Below are positions 1 through 8,412 of a stretch of 64,000 bases of DNA, piece by piece. The notes under the pieces are model-generated. The model made no database searches. It was not told the DNA's origin and was given only the letters and a program-made list of their open reading frames with translations. Both the position numbers and the translations under genes were made by a program. The stretch comes from Fidelibacterota bacterium. GTDB lineage: Bacteria > Pseudomonadota > Alphaproteobacteria > Rhodospirillales > Rhodospirillaceae. The stretch covers positions 1-64,000 of the forward strand of contig CANJRA010000009.1 in the NCBI GenBank assembly GCA_947476625.1, given 5' to 3'. Position 1 is the first letter of the stretch, and each line of letters starts with the position of its first letter.

Positions 1-1187
1 GCCGGATCGGGCGGGGTGGTGCGGGCTACGGTTGCAAGGCCCGGATAGGAGCGCTGGATGAGGGGCAGGAGGCGTGCGTCGGCCTCCCAGAGCACGGGCA
101 TCCCGCGCGCGACAAGCTCGCCCACCATACTGCCGTAGAGGATCTCGTCGCCCACACCCTGCTCACCCCAGACCAGAAGAGATCCCTGTCCAAGATGCCC
201 TCCATCCCACACCCGCTGAACAAAAGGACGGCGGGGACTATGGAAGTCACGACATTGCCATCGCCATTCAAACGCCGGCCATGCGTCGCCGTAGTCCGCG
301 ACGCTGAGCAAAGCGAGCGCAAGATTCCAATGGGCTTCCGGATAACCAGGCACCATGGCAACGGCCTGGCGATAGTTCGCGATCGCGCCAGCGACATCGC
401 CAAGTTTTAGGAGTGAGGTGCCGAGATTATTGAATGCCTCGGACATGGCGGGCTTCAGCACCAGGGCTTGATGGAAGCTCGTGACGGCTTCCTCAAAGCG
501 GCTCAAAGTATGAAGGGCAGCGCCTCGGTTGTTGTGGGCGTCGGCATAAGACGGATTTCGCGCGAGCGCCTGGTCGTGGAGCTTCAACGCTTCCGACGCG
601 CGCAAAGGGTCGCTCTGATACAGACGCCCGAGATTGGTGTAGGGATTAGCAAGATCGGGAGCCGCGGCGATGGCACGCCGAATAATGGCATCGGCTTCGG
701 GAATGCGACGCAGATCGAACAGAACGCCGCCGTACTCGTCCAAGGCCCTGGCATGGTCCGGCTGTAGGGCAATGAGTTTCTCATAGACGTTCGCAGCTTC
801 GTTCAACTCACCTTGAAGGCGAAGCGATACGGCCAGGTAATAGAGGCTTTCCGTATCGCCGGGCGCAACGATAGCAAGGCGCCGAAAACCGGTGGAGGCT
901 TCGCCGTAGCCGCGCGCGTTGAAGAATGCCGCTGCAACAGTGCGCAAAGCTTCGCGTGCGGGCCCATGACCAGGGTGCAGTTGCAGCGCTCGGTCGAGCG
1001 AAGAGAGCGCCGTTCGAGGATCGTTTTGCTGAAAAGCCAGCGCGCCCGAAAGATACAGGGCTTCTACATGGTCAGGATTTTGCGCGAGCACCTTGCGGTA
1101 GTGATCTGCCGCAGCCTTCGCATCGCCGGCTTTGTGAAGCGCGACGGCTGACTCGAATAGCGTATTGACCGCCGACTCCGGGGGCAT
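1..1187 (-). CDS. TPR protein with C-terminal glycosyltransferase-like region (partial)
   Basis: The frame opens at ATG 1187 and is still open at base 1, so about 395 N-terminal residues are visible. I translated it by hand from the complementary strand. Tandem 34-residue tetratricopeptide repeats fill roughly residues 5-290, for example DAHNNRGAALHTLSRFEEA. They are followed by DYGDAWPAFEWRWQ and LLVWGEQGVGDEIL. That pairing is typical of bacterial TPR proteins whose C-terminus resembles glycosyltransferases. No signal peptide is seen. The start codon shares one base with the stop of the upstream secretion ATPase gene (TGATG), so the two are probably translationally coupled. The substrate is unknown. 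A scaffold role in pilus or secretion assembly, or protein glycosylation, is inference from this context. Confidence 0.85.
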   Translation of the reverse strand, partial: MPPESAVNTLFESAVALHKAGDAKAAADHYRKVLAQNPDHVEALYLSGALAFQQNDPRTALSSLDRALQLHPGHGPAREALRTVAAAFFNARGYGEASTGFRRLAIVAPGDTESLYYLAVSLRLQGELNEAANVYEKLIALQPDHARALDEYGGVLFDLRRIPEADAIIRRAIAAAPDLANPYTNLGRLYQSDPLRASEALKLHDQALARNPSYADAHNNRGAALHTLSRFEEAVTSFHQALVLKPAMSEAFNNLGTSLLKLGDVAGAIANYRQAVAMVPGYPEAHWNLALALLSVADYGDAWPAFEWRWQCRDFHSPRRPFVQRVWDGGHLGQGSLLVWGEQGVGDEILYGSMVGELVARGMPVLWEADARLLPLIQRSYPGLATVARTTPPDP

Positions 1188-2920
1188 CAGTCGCTATCAA
1201 CGCCGAGCTGGCCCGCAACGCGTATGACTTCCTCGACGCTGGTCTGGCCCTGCCAGGCTTTGATGAGGCCATCTTCCAGCAAATCGCGATAGCCGGACTT
1301 ACGCGCCACTACGACCATCTCGTGCAGCGGCTTCTGATGCACCACCATGTCGGCGAGTTCATTGCTCACAACAGCCATCTCGTAGATGCCGAGACGTCCG
1401 CGATAGCCGGTGTTCTGACACTGGCGGCAGCCCTTGGCCGCGAACCACGTGGGCGCGCTTGTCAGAAGCTGCGGGAAGATTTTTTTCAAGTCCTCGCATT
1501 TCTGAGCGATGGCCAGGGGTGGGTCCTGCGGAACCCGACAATGCGGGCAAAGTTGACGGACCAGACGTTGCGCCATCACAGCGCGGATGGAGGATGCGAC
1601 AAGGAATGGCTCGACACCCATGTCGATAAGGCGTGTGAAAGCGGTGAGCGCGTCGTTGGTGTGAAGGGTGGAGAAGACCATGTGACCGGTCAGCGACGCC
1701 TGCACGGCGATCTGCGCGGTTTCTACGTCGCGGATTTCCCCGATCATGATCGTGTCTGGGTCCTGGCGCAGGATGGAGCGCAGCGCGCGTGCGAAGGTGT
1801 AACCGATGTCGGCTTTCGTCTGAACCTGCGTGACGCCCGGAATATTGTATTCCACGGGGTCTTCGACAGTGATGATCTTACGCTTGCCGTCTCTGATCTC
1901 TTCCAGTGTCGCTTTCAGCGTTGTGGATTTGCCTGAGCCCGTGGGGCCCGTGACGAGAATAATGCCATAGGGCTCATTCGCGAGGCGGGCAAAAACTTCC
2001 AACTGATCCGATGCCATACCGATTTTCGACAGCGTGAAATTCTTCTGCTCCTTGAGAAGCAGACGCATGACGATGGACTCGCCCCATACGCCCGGAAGAC
2101 ACGAGACGCGCACGTCGAGGTCCTTGCCCGAGATGCGCAGGCCGATGCGGCCGTCCTGCGGCAAGCGGCGCTCGGCGATATCCAGGCCGGCGATAAGCTT
2201 GATGCGTGACGCCACGGCGTCGAAGCGCGAGCGCGGCAATGTGAGGCGGTTTTGCAAAACACCGTCGATGCGGTAGCGGATATCGAATTCATGTTCGCGG
2301 GGCTCGACGTGAATATCGGATGCGCCTTCGTTCACGGCTTGTGCGAGCGCGTTGGAAACGAGTTCCACCACTGGCGCTTCCTCGGCCAGTTCGCGCAAGA
2401 GCGCGACATCGCCTGTGACGTCGCGTCCATCGTCTGCCAAGGCGCGGCGCGTGAGATCGAGCATCATGTCGAGATCACGATTACGGACAAGGCCCCAGGT
2501 CAGGATCTTTTCCGGGAACGCGGCGTAAAGCGCCTCCTGCAAGCTCGGTGACAAGAGATCGCGGCAGATACAGGAGATGGTGTTTGCATCCAGCGCCCAG
2601 GCGATGGCGCCTTGGTCGATCCACCACTCGGCTTCGATGCCGGACGCGCGCAGGGTTTCAATATAGACTGCGGGGTCCTGCGGCATCTGTTCGCTAGAGA
2701 TGATTTCAAGGCCGAGCTGAAGAGAGAGCGCCTCCAGCACATTGTCCTCGGATACGGCACCGATACGGATGAGGATGGCGCCGAGACGCCCGCCAAGCGT
2801 CGCCTGGAACGACAGCGCTTTGCTCAGGTCGATATCAGTGATCAAGCCGCGCTGCAGAAGTATCTGCCCTAAGGGCAGGCTGGTGACGGCATCCGGAGAG
2901 GTTTTGGAAACGGCATTCAT
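1187..2920 (-). CDS. gspE: Type II secretion / type IV pilus assembly ATPase (GspE/PilB family)
   Basis: Cytoplasmic hexameric ATPase that drives pseudopilus or pilus assembly at the inner membrane. The 577 residues are full length for the family. Residues 15-75 form a GspE/MshE N-terminal domain. The ATPase core has Walker A GPTGSGKST (325-333), a Walker B-like IMIGEIRD (391-398) and the His-box region TGHMVFSTLHTND. A tetracysteine zinc module follows (CPHC at 458-461 and CRQC at 498-501), characteristic of GspE and PilB and absent from retraction ATPases. The TPR gene overlaps its stop codon. A prepilin peptidase gene lies 1.2 kb upstream, but no pseudopilin or secretin genes are in view, so T2SS versus pilus cannot be decided. 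Confidence 0.93.
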   Translation of the reverse strand: MNAVSKTSPDAVTSLPLGQILLQRGLITDIDLSKALSFQATLGGRLGAILIRIGAVSEDNVLEALSLQLGLEIISSEQMPQDPAVYIETLRASGIEAEWWIDQGAIAWALDANTISCICRDLLSPSLQEALYAAFPEKILTWGLVRNRDLDMMLDLTRRALADDGRDVTGDVALLRELAEEAPVVELVSNALAQAVNEGASDIHVEPREHEFDIRYRIDGVLQNRLTLPRSRFDAVASRIKLIAGLDIAERRLPQDGRIGLRISGKDLDVRVSCLPGVWGESIVMRLLLKEQKNFTLSKIGMASDQLEVFARLANEPYGIILVTGPTGSGKSTTLKATLEEIRDGKRKIITVEDPVEYNIPGVTQVQTKADIGYTFARALRSILRQDPDTIMIGEIRDVETAQIAVQASLTGHMVFSTLHTNDALTAFTRLIDMGVEPFLVASSIRAVMAQRLVRQLCPHCRVPQDPPLAIAQKCEDLKKIFPQLLTSAPTWFAAKGCRQCQNTGYRGRLGIYEMAVVSNELADMVVHQKPLHEMVVVARKSGYRDLLEDGLIKAWQGQTSVEEVIRVAGQLGVDSD

Positions 2921-3117
2921 CGCGAAACGACAGATTCCCTTTGGAGCGCTATAGGGTGTAAAGCATTGATTTCAGACAATAGCTTAACTGATCCTAATCT
3001 GGAGCACGCGGGACATTTAAGCTTGTTACAAACCCTTCAGAATGCTGGCGAATCCGCGTAAAAACAGCCGAATTCTCTGCGGATCCGGACGTTAGCATGG
3101 GTAAAGGTGGTTCCTGA

Positions 3118-4104
3118 ATGAAACGTTGGTTTGGCAACATCGCGGCCCTTGCGCTCTCGGCGCTGGTCATGGCGGGTCTTTTTGAACTGGCCTGCCGGAC
3201 TGTCATCAACACCGGCACGCAGTATCACCTCGAGATGTGGAAGTACGCCGTCGCCTTGAAGCGTATCTCGGTCAATCCCGAGATCGGCCATGAGCATGTG
3301 CCGGGCGGCCATGCGCGTCTCATGAACACCGATGTCGCCATCAACAGCCACGGCCTGCGCGAGCGCGAGATCGCGCCAGCCAAACCTGAGGGCACGACGC
3401 GCATCCTGATGCTGGGTGATTCCATCACGTTCGGTTGGGGCGTGGAGCAATCCGAAGCGTTGCCGGCGCAGTTGGAGCGGGATTTCAAGGCGGCGGGCAA
3501 GGACAACGTGGAGGTCATCAACAGCGGTGTCGGCAACTACAACACCGCCATGGAGGTCGCTTACTTCCTGGAGCATGGCGCCAAATTCCAGCCCGATATC
3601 GTTGTGCTCAACTACTTCATCAATGACGCCGAGCCCACGCCGACGTATAGCGAAGTGCCCTGGTACGCGCGCCACTCTTACGCCTATGCCGTATTGGGTG
3701 GCGCCTGGGATGGCTTCAAACGACGCTTCGAGGGGGCGCAGGATTGGCGCAGCTACTATGCCGGCCTCTACGGCAATGGCGCGCAAGGATGGGCGAAGGC
3801 GCAAACCAATATCGCCAAGCTCGCTGCTTATTGCCGCGAGCACAACATACGGCTGGTGATGACTAATATCCCCGAGTTGCGCGAACTCAAGGATTATCCA
3901 TTCATGGATGTTCAAGCCAAGTTGCAGAGCGTGGCGGAGGAGGACGGCATTGAATACGTGGATCTGCTGCCAGCGGTGCAGGCGGAAGATCCGAAGACGC
4001 TATGGGTGACCGTTCCCGATCCGCATCCAGACGCGCTCGCCCAAAGTCTGATGGCGCAATATCTTGCCGACTACTTCATCAGTCATCCGGCGCAGGGGCT
4101 TTAA
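3118..4104 (+). CDS. Membrane-anchored SGNH/GDSL-family hydrolase
   Basis: A 328-residue protein with an N-terminal hydrophobic segment (residues 5-30) that would anchor it in the inner membrane facing the periplasm. The SGNH blocks are visible: block I GDSITFGWG with the nucleophile Ser at about 101, block II Gly in NSGVGNYN, block III Asn-Asp in YFINDAEPT, and block V DPHPD at 301-305 carrying the catalytic Asp and His. Such proteins usually act as esterases or as acetyl-transfer partners for polysaccharides. The substrate cannot be told from sequence. It is transcribed divergently from gspE across 197 bases and abuts the prepilin peptidase gene end to end with no gap. Confidence 0.82.
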   Translation: MKRWFGNIAALALSALVMAGLFELACRTVINTGTQYHLEMWKYAVALKRISVNPEIGHEHVPGGHARLMNTDVAINSHGLREREIAPAKPEGTTRILMLGDSITFGWGVEQSEALPAQLERDFKAAGKDNVEVINSGVGNYNTAMEVAYFLEHGAKFQPDIVVLNYFINDAEPTPTYSEVPWYARHSYAYAVLGGAWDGFKRRFEGAQDWRSYYAGLYGNGAQGWAKAQTNIAKLAAYCREHNIRLVMTNIPELRELKDYPFMDVQAKLQSVAEEDGIEYVDLLPAVQAEDPKTLWVTVPDPHPDALAQSLMAQYLADYFISHPAQGL

Positions 4105-4614
4105 TTAGCCAGGCGAGATTGGAGTCAGGTTCAGCCAGGAGATGTGCAGCAGTGCTGCGACGAATGTCCCGAGGATGCCGACGGCAAGCCCTGGGCCGAG
4201 AGGCATCTCTCCCTGCCATACCGGCTTGCGGGTCACGAGACCGACTATGCCAGCACCAAGAAGTGTGAGAAGGCCGCCGGCAGCCATGATATAGGCAAGA
4301 CCCCAAGGTCCCAGCCAAAGCCCGCCAGCGGCGACAAGCTTCACATCGCCCAGACCCATGGCCTCGCGGCCTTTCATGCGTGTCACCAGCCAACGCAACG
4401 CCCAGAAGATGCCGCCGTTGACGGCGGCGCCTGCGAGCCCAGACACCCACGAGACGCCTACAGGAGAGCCAACGATGGCGATGATAAGGCCCGAAACGGC
4501 AAGGGCGGCTTGCAAGGGATCGGGCAGATATCCCGTGCGCAGATCAACAACCGACAGCCACACCAGCAAGATGCAGAGGATCGCAAGGCAGATATAAGGC
4601 CAAAACACCGTCAT
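4105..4614 (-). CDS. Short type IV prepilin peptidase (A24 family)
   Basis: Inner-membrane aspartic protease that trims the leader from type IV prepilins or pseudopilins. The two catalytic aspartates are D24 in VDLRTGYLPD and D90 in GLGDVK, the A24 signature. At 169 residues it lacks the N-terminal zinc/methyltransferase domain of PilD, so it resembles CpaA/TadV-type short peptidases. Five or six hydrophobic segments are visible. It lies 13 bases downstream of the GDT1-family gene on the same strand and probably works with the nearby GspE-type ATPase. Its stop codon abuts that of the convergent SGNH gene. Confidence 0.88.
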   Translation of the reverse strand: MTVFWPYICLAILCILLVWLSVVDLRTGYLPDPLQAALAVSGLIIAIVGSPVGVSWVSGLAGAAVNGGIFWALRWLVTRMKGREAMGLGDVKLVAAGGLWLGPWGLAYIMAAGGLLTLLGAGIVGLVTRKPVWQGEMPLGPGLAVGILGTFVAALLHISWLNLTPISPG

Positions 4615-4627
4615 CCGACGCGCCGTC

Positions 4628-5221
4628 TCAAGGCATCCACATATCGGGTAATGCGCCGGAAAAGATCGTCAAGATCCCCATGACCACAAAGATGACTGCG
4701 GCGATATAGCGTATCCATTTGGATTGTAGTTTCTCCGTCGCAAACCCGCCGAGGAAGACGGCGGGTACGTCGGCCAACAGCATGCCGGCGGTTGTGCCCG
4801 CGACCACGAGAATGATGGAATCTAGCCGGGCTGCCAAGGCGGCGGTCGCCAACTGCGTCTTGTCGCCCATTTCGGCCACAAAGAAGCTGACCGTCGTGAC
4901 CCAGAAGATCTCGAAAGCCGTAGATGCCGTTTTGGTGTTCGTGTCTCCATCATCAAGGGTATCGGGGATCAGAGCCCAAAGCCCCATGCCGATGAACAGA
5001 AGGCCCAAACCCCACCGCAGAATCTCGGGGCCGACGGCGGTGGCTACCCACCCGCCCACAGCGCCCGCCAGCGCATGGTTGAAGATTGTAGCCACAAAAA
5101 TCCCGGCGATGATGGGAGCGGGGCGCTTAAACCGGGCGGCGAGAAGAAGCGCCAGCAGCTGGGTCTTGTCGCCGATTTCTGAAACCGCGACGACACCCAA
5201 GGAGATGAAAAAAGCTTCCAT
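4628..5221 (-). CDS. GDT1/UPF0016 (TMEM165-like) cation exporter
   Basis: Inner-membrane transporter of 197 residues made of two homologous halves. Each half carries the family signature E-x-G-D-K-T (EIGDKT at 15-20, EMGDKT at 117-122). Bacterial members are Mn2+ or Ca2+ exporters or exchangers; the ion here is an inference from the family. I chose ATG 5221. The same frame stays open upstream to 5434, but that extension runs through the tRNA-Gly gene and cannot be coding. I looked for a yybP-ykoY manganese riboswitch between the tRNA and the start and did not recognise one. Confidence 0.87.
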   Translation of the reverse strand: MEAFFISLGVVAVSEIGDKTQLLALLLAARFKRPAPIIAGIFVATIFNHALAGAVGGWVATAVGPEILRWGLGLLFIGMGLWALIPDTLDDGDTNTKTASTAFEIFWVTTVSFFVAEMGDKTQLATAALAARLDSIILVVAGTTAGMLLADVPAVFLGGFATEKLQSKWIRYIAAVIFVVMGILTIFSGALPDMWMP

Positions 5222-5359
5222 AACGCGGGGCAACCTTAAAAATGATATCCTGGCTATAGAGATACGTGCCCGGCAAAGCAAGCGTGCGTGCCGATTTGCG
5301 CCTAAGCCGTTATATGCTATGAGAAAACGCGCGGCGCATTGGTTCCCAGTTCGATCGGC

Positions 5360-5433
5360 GCGGGTGTAGTTCAATGGTAGAACGAAAGCTTCCCAAGCTT
5401 TAGGCGAGGGTTCGATTCCCTCTACCCGCTCCA
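5360..5433 (+). tRNA. tRNA-Gly (anticodon CCC)
   Basis: A 74-base cloverleaf. The acceptor stem GCGGGTG pairs with TACCCGC. The anticodon stem AAAGC/GCTTT encloses loop TTCCCAA, giving anticodon CCC at 5392-5394. The T arm is GAGGG-TTCGATT-CCCTC. The 3' CCA is encoded at 5431-5433. It reads glycine GGG codons. No integrase or duplicated tRNA 3' end, which would mark an element inserted here, is seen downstream. Confidence 0.96.
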
Positions 5434-5799
5434 CGAAACTACCGAAGAAATCCGAGCTTGCCGACGTTTCTCATACACGATTTTAAATCATGCCGCAGCT
5501 GCTTGATGATGGCTCTGTGGCAATGCTGTGGCAGCTGGGGCGTACCTGCGACCGACGGTCCGCCAAGTACGCAGGACCAATAAGCAGCGCCCGGAACCGG
5601 CCCGGAAAAGTATTCATGGAACGCCTCGCCGCCAAGTCCAGCGCCACCGCTTTCCGACCCCCCACCCAGGCACTTCGCCCCGGCGACCCCGGCCGTGGCT
5701 GTTCAGCTTCACGCAGCCGCGCCTGAGTGCGCCAAAAATTTTTACAAAATTCTGTTTTGAGAAAGGGTGTGGATAGGTGCGCAGTGGCTATCGACTAAC
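5434..5799. other. Intergenic stretch, no gene recognised
   Basis: The 366 bases between tRNA-Gly and the glutathione transferase gene hold only short open frames of low-complexity composition (Pro, Arg and Ala rich) that resemble no known protein. An AT-rich patch lies around 5736-5758. I see no RNA gene, clear hairpin terminator or repeat. Confidence 0.6.
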
Positions 5800-6450
5800 C
5801 TAGGCCGCCTTACTTTTCTGCCATGCCTGGAACGACACTTTCATGTCCTTGAGCAAGGTACCCATCAACTTATCTTTCTTTGCCTTAGCCATGTAGCGGC
5901 CAAGCTTTTTGCGGTTGCCCAAGGGCCTGTCCACGCCGAACAGGGGCATAAAGAGGCTCGCGAACCCGAGTGTCGGAACTGCGTAGACGTCGGCGATGGT
6001 AAATTTAGCTCCGGCGGCATAGGGCTTGGCGACGATCACCTGTTCAGCAATATCAAGGAATTTGTTAATCTCGGCCAACACGGCATCAACCGCAACCTTA
6101 TCTCTGTTCGGTGCCATATGAACGAACAGCTTGCCTAGCGCGCCCTGAACATATTCCCCAACCACTGCGGCGATCATTCGCGCCTGGGCCGCCGCCTTGG
6201 CATTTTTGGGGACCAACGGCTTTTTCTTAAACTTGGCCTCTAGGTATTCGACGATAACGCCGGATTCATAGACCACGGTCTTCCCGTCTTTAAGGGTCGG
6301 TACCTTGCCCAGAGGATTGAGCTTGAGAAATTCCGGCGATTTGTAGCCACCGCCCGGTGCGGGGCCCAGATTGAACTTCGCGCCCTTGAATCGCGCCGCG
6401 AGTGCAACGCGCGCGCAGTAAGGTGAGAAGATAGAGCCGAATAAGTCCAT
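5800..6450 (-). CDS. Glutathione S-transferase family protein
   Basis: Cytosolic GST-fold protein of 216 residues, the usual length. The N-terminal thioredoxin-like domain (residues 1-75) has SPYCARV at the active-site helix, the cis-proline motif KVPTL, and the glutathione-binding segment YESGVIVEYL. An all-helical C-terminal domain follows. The Ser/Cys pair in SPYC suggests a beta- or theta-like bacterial class, but the substrate is unknown. It stands alone, with long non-coding flanks on both sides, and ends with a TAG codon. Confidence 0.85.
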   Translation of the reverse strand: MDLFGSIFSPYCARVALAARFKGAKFNLGPAPGGGYKSPEFLKLNPLGKVPTLKDGKTVVYESGVIVEYLEAKFKKKPLVPKNAKAAAQARMIAAVVGEYVQGALGKLFVHMAPNRDKVAVDAVLAEINKFLDIAEQVIVAKPYAAGAKFTIADVYAVPTLGFASLFMPLFGVDRPLGNRKKLGRYMAKAKKDKLMGTLLKDMKVSFQAWQKSKAA

Positions 6451-6916
6451 GGTCGTTTCCTTGGTTAGAGCGACCAGTCTCCATTGAGTGGCCTGGGATG
6501 AATATTAGTTGAGCATCGCGTTTACGACCAGTAGTGGTGCGCTGGCTGCCCGATTGGCCGAAGCCGAGTGACCAGATGTCGACAACGTGGGGCCATTCTA
6601 CAGAAACGACACCGCATCAAACAGAAAACTATCGAACATCGCCGCTTGCTTCACCGCAAGCTCGCCGCTTAGGATCGATCAACCAGATGAGGCTAGCTCT
6701 CCGCTAAATCACGCCCGCATCTGTCCCAAAAGTTCTGACGACGCACAATCTGCACCAAAAGCGAAGACCGCGTTGGCATGATATTCCGCCGCGGCTCGTG
6801 CTGCCAAGTCTATCGCATCGAGAAGCGCGAGAAGTGTGGTGGCTGTCCATTGCGAGAAGATGAGGATCGTGGCCAAGTGTACGCAACGCGCTTAGCCGGG
6901 CGACCGGACTGGTCAT
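6451..6916. other. Intergenic stretch, no gene recognised
   Basis: These 466 bases lie upstream of the glutathione transferase gene and should contain its promoter. Open frames on both strands are short (under 75 codons), lack plausible ribosome-binding sites and resemble nothing I know. No repeat or RNA structure stood out. Confidence 0.5.
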
Positions 6917-8101
6917 TTACGTAGCAGGCGCGGCGAGGGCAGGTTGGGCGAGGGGCGGCGTGCCCAATTTGCGCACTATGGCCCAATGGCTTTTAACGGC
7001 ATCTCTGTATGTATCGTAATTGTTATACGGCAGGCTGAATTCGGCCGCCGTATTGCTCACGATGTTTCCAAAGTCGGCATAGTGGACGTGGCTGATGGCT
7101 GGGAATAGATGATGCTCGATCTGGAAATTTAGCCCGCCCGCGAACCAGTTGAGGGCGCGGTTTCTGGTGCCGAAATTGACGGTGGTTTTCATCTGATGCG
7201 CGGCCCAATCGTCGTCAATGATCGGCGGGCTTCCGGTCGTCGCGGGAAACTCCACCTTTTCAACCACATGCGCCAAATTAAATATGAAAGCGAGCGTTAG
7301 CCCCAAGATGAAGTGAAACAGCAACATCCCGGCCAAAGCCGTCCATGCCGGATAGACGAAAAACGGCAGCGCTACAAACACAGCGAGATAGATCGCCTTA
7401 CACAGCCAGAATTCCAATTTCTCCGACGCCGACATGGCCGGAATCGTCTGATACTGGTTTATGCGCATCGTAAAATATTGCGCGAAATCTTTCACAAAGA
7501 CCCACTCGATCGTGTTCAGCCCGTAGAGAAAGAAAAAATATCGATGCTGGTTCTTGAATTTTGAGTCCCAGGGCTGCTGCAAGCTCATCCGCAGATGGCC
7601 GCGCGTTTCAATATCGTCGTCCCATTCGAAGACGCTGGTAAATCGGTGATGCAGGACGTTGTGTTTATAGCACCAGAAACATCGCCCGACGCCCAGCACC
7701 GTACACGATATCTGGCTCAGGATGAGATTGACGCGCGCGTTCGTCGAAAATGATCCATGATTGGCATCGTGAAAAATATTGAATCCCATGACCGCTGCGG
7801 AAAACGCGAACGAAATACAGAAAAATATCTGGGCGACAGTAGAGGTCGACGTCAGAAGCAAGACGTATGACGCGGCAAACCAAATTCCGATGAGTGCTGC
7901 CTTAAGAAAAAGTCGCGGGTCATCGCGCTGGGTCTTGCCCAGCATGTGGGCATCCACCCGCGCGCGCACCGTTTTGAAGAATGCGCTTTTGCCGGTGAAC
8001 TGAAGGCGTGCCGACGCACCGGGACGCGCCGGTGCGTTGCCGTCGTTCGACGGGCTGCATGGTGCTGTCGTCAAAATCCTGGTCCCCCCGGACTGCAGCA
8101 A
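6917..8101 (-). CDS. Membrane fatty acid desaturase (acyl-lipid / linoleoyl-CoA type)
   Basis: Integral-membrane di-iron desaturase that introduces a double bond into membrane acyl chains. All three histidine boxes are present: HDANH (111-115), HNVLHH (147-152) and QIEHH (327-331). The Q in the third box is typical of front-end or delta-6-like desaturases. Four hydrophobic segments surround them. The start is uncertain: no ATG lies near the N-terminus, the frame opens with TTG at 8101, and a second TTG at 8074 follows an AGGA. The homologous part begins near residue 34 (LQFTGKSAFFKTVRARV). No electron-donor gene is adjacent. Regioselectivity cannot be read from the sequence. Confidence 0.88.
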   Translation of the reverse strand: MLQSGGTRILTTAPCSPSNDGNAPARPGASARLQFTGKSAFFKTVRARVDAHMLGKTQRDDPRLFLKAALIGIWFAASYVLLLTSTSTVAQIFFCISFAFSAAVMGFNIFHDANHGSFSTNARVNLILSQISCTVLGVGRCFWCYKHNVLHHRFTSVFEWDDDIETRGHLRMSLQQPWDSKFKNQHRYFFFLYGLNTIEWVFVKDFAQYFTMRINQYQTIPAMSASEKLEFWLCKAIYLAVFVALPFFVYPAWTALAGMLLFHFILGLTLAFIFNLAHVVEKVEFPATTGSPPIIDDDWAAHQMKTTVNFGTRNRALNWFAGGLNFQIEHHLFPAISHVHYADFGNIVSNTAAEFSLPYNNYDTYRDAVKSHWAIVRKLGTPPLAQPALAAPAT

Positions 8102-8412
8102 TTTTCGGGAACTGACGGCTTTAGAAACGAAAGTGTTAAATAAAACAAACGCGCATCATAAAACGACTTTGCGCGCAACAAGGCCGAAGCCGGCACTGTC
8201 TATAGAAAGGTATTACGGCGGCATGTGGGCGTTAGGCGGGGCTGCGCCTCTTGGAATTGTAGGCCACTTTCTCAGTATACATGTGGTCTGTCTAGCGCGG
8301 CGATTTGCTGTGGTGCGGCACTTAGGCGCCGACGTGGGCACGCGAACGGCCTAGCCTAAATTGTACGGTTTCGTACATATCGGTTTTATGACGAGTTTTG
8401 GGCTTGGCGCGC
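8102..8412. other. Intergenic stretch, no gene recognised
   Basis: About 311 bases between the desaturase and the broken sensor kinase gene. The part next to the desaturase is AT-rich and probably holds its promoter. No convincing short gene, RNA or repeat is visible. Confidence 0.5.

Noticed and set aside
5222-5359. A yybP-ykoY manganese riboswitch before the GDT1-family gene
   Set aside because: The family is often preceded by one, but I could not find its conserved core in this short gap.
5434-5799. Integrated element remnant next to tRNA-Gly
   Set aside because: No integrase, no repeated tRNA 3' end and no phage-like gene were seen.
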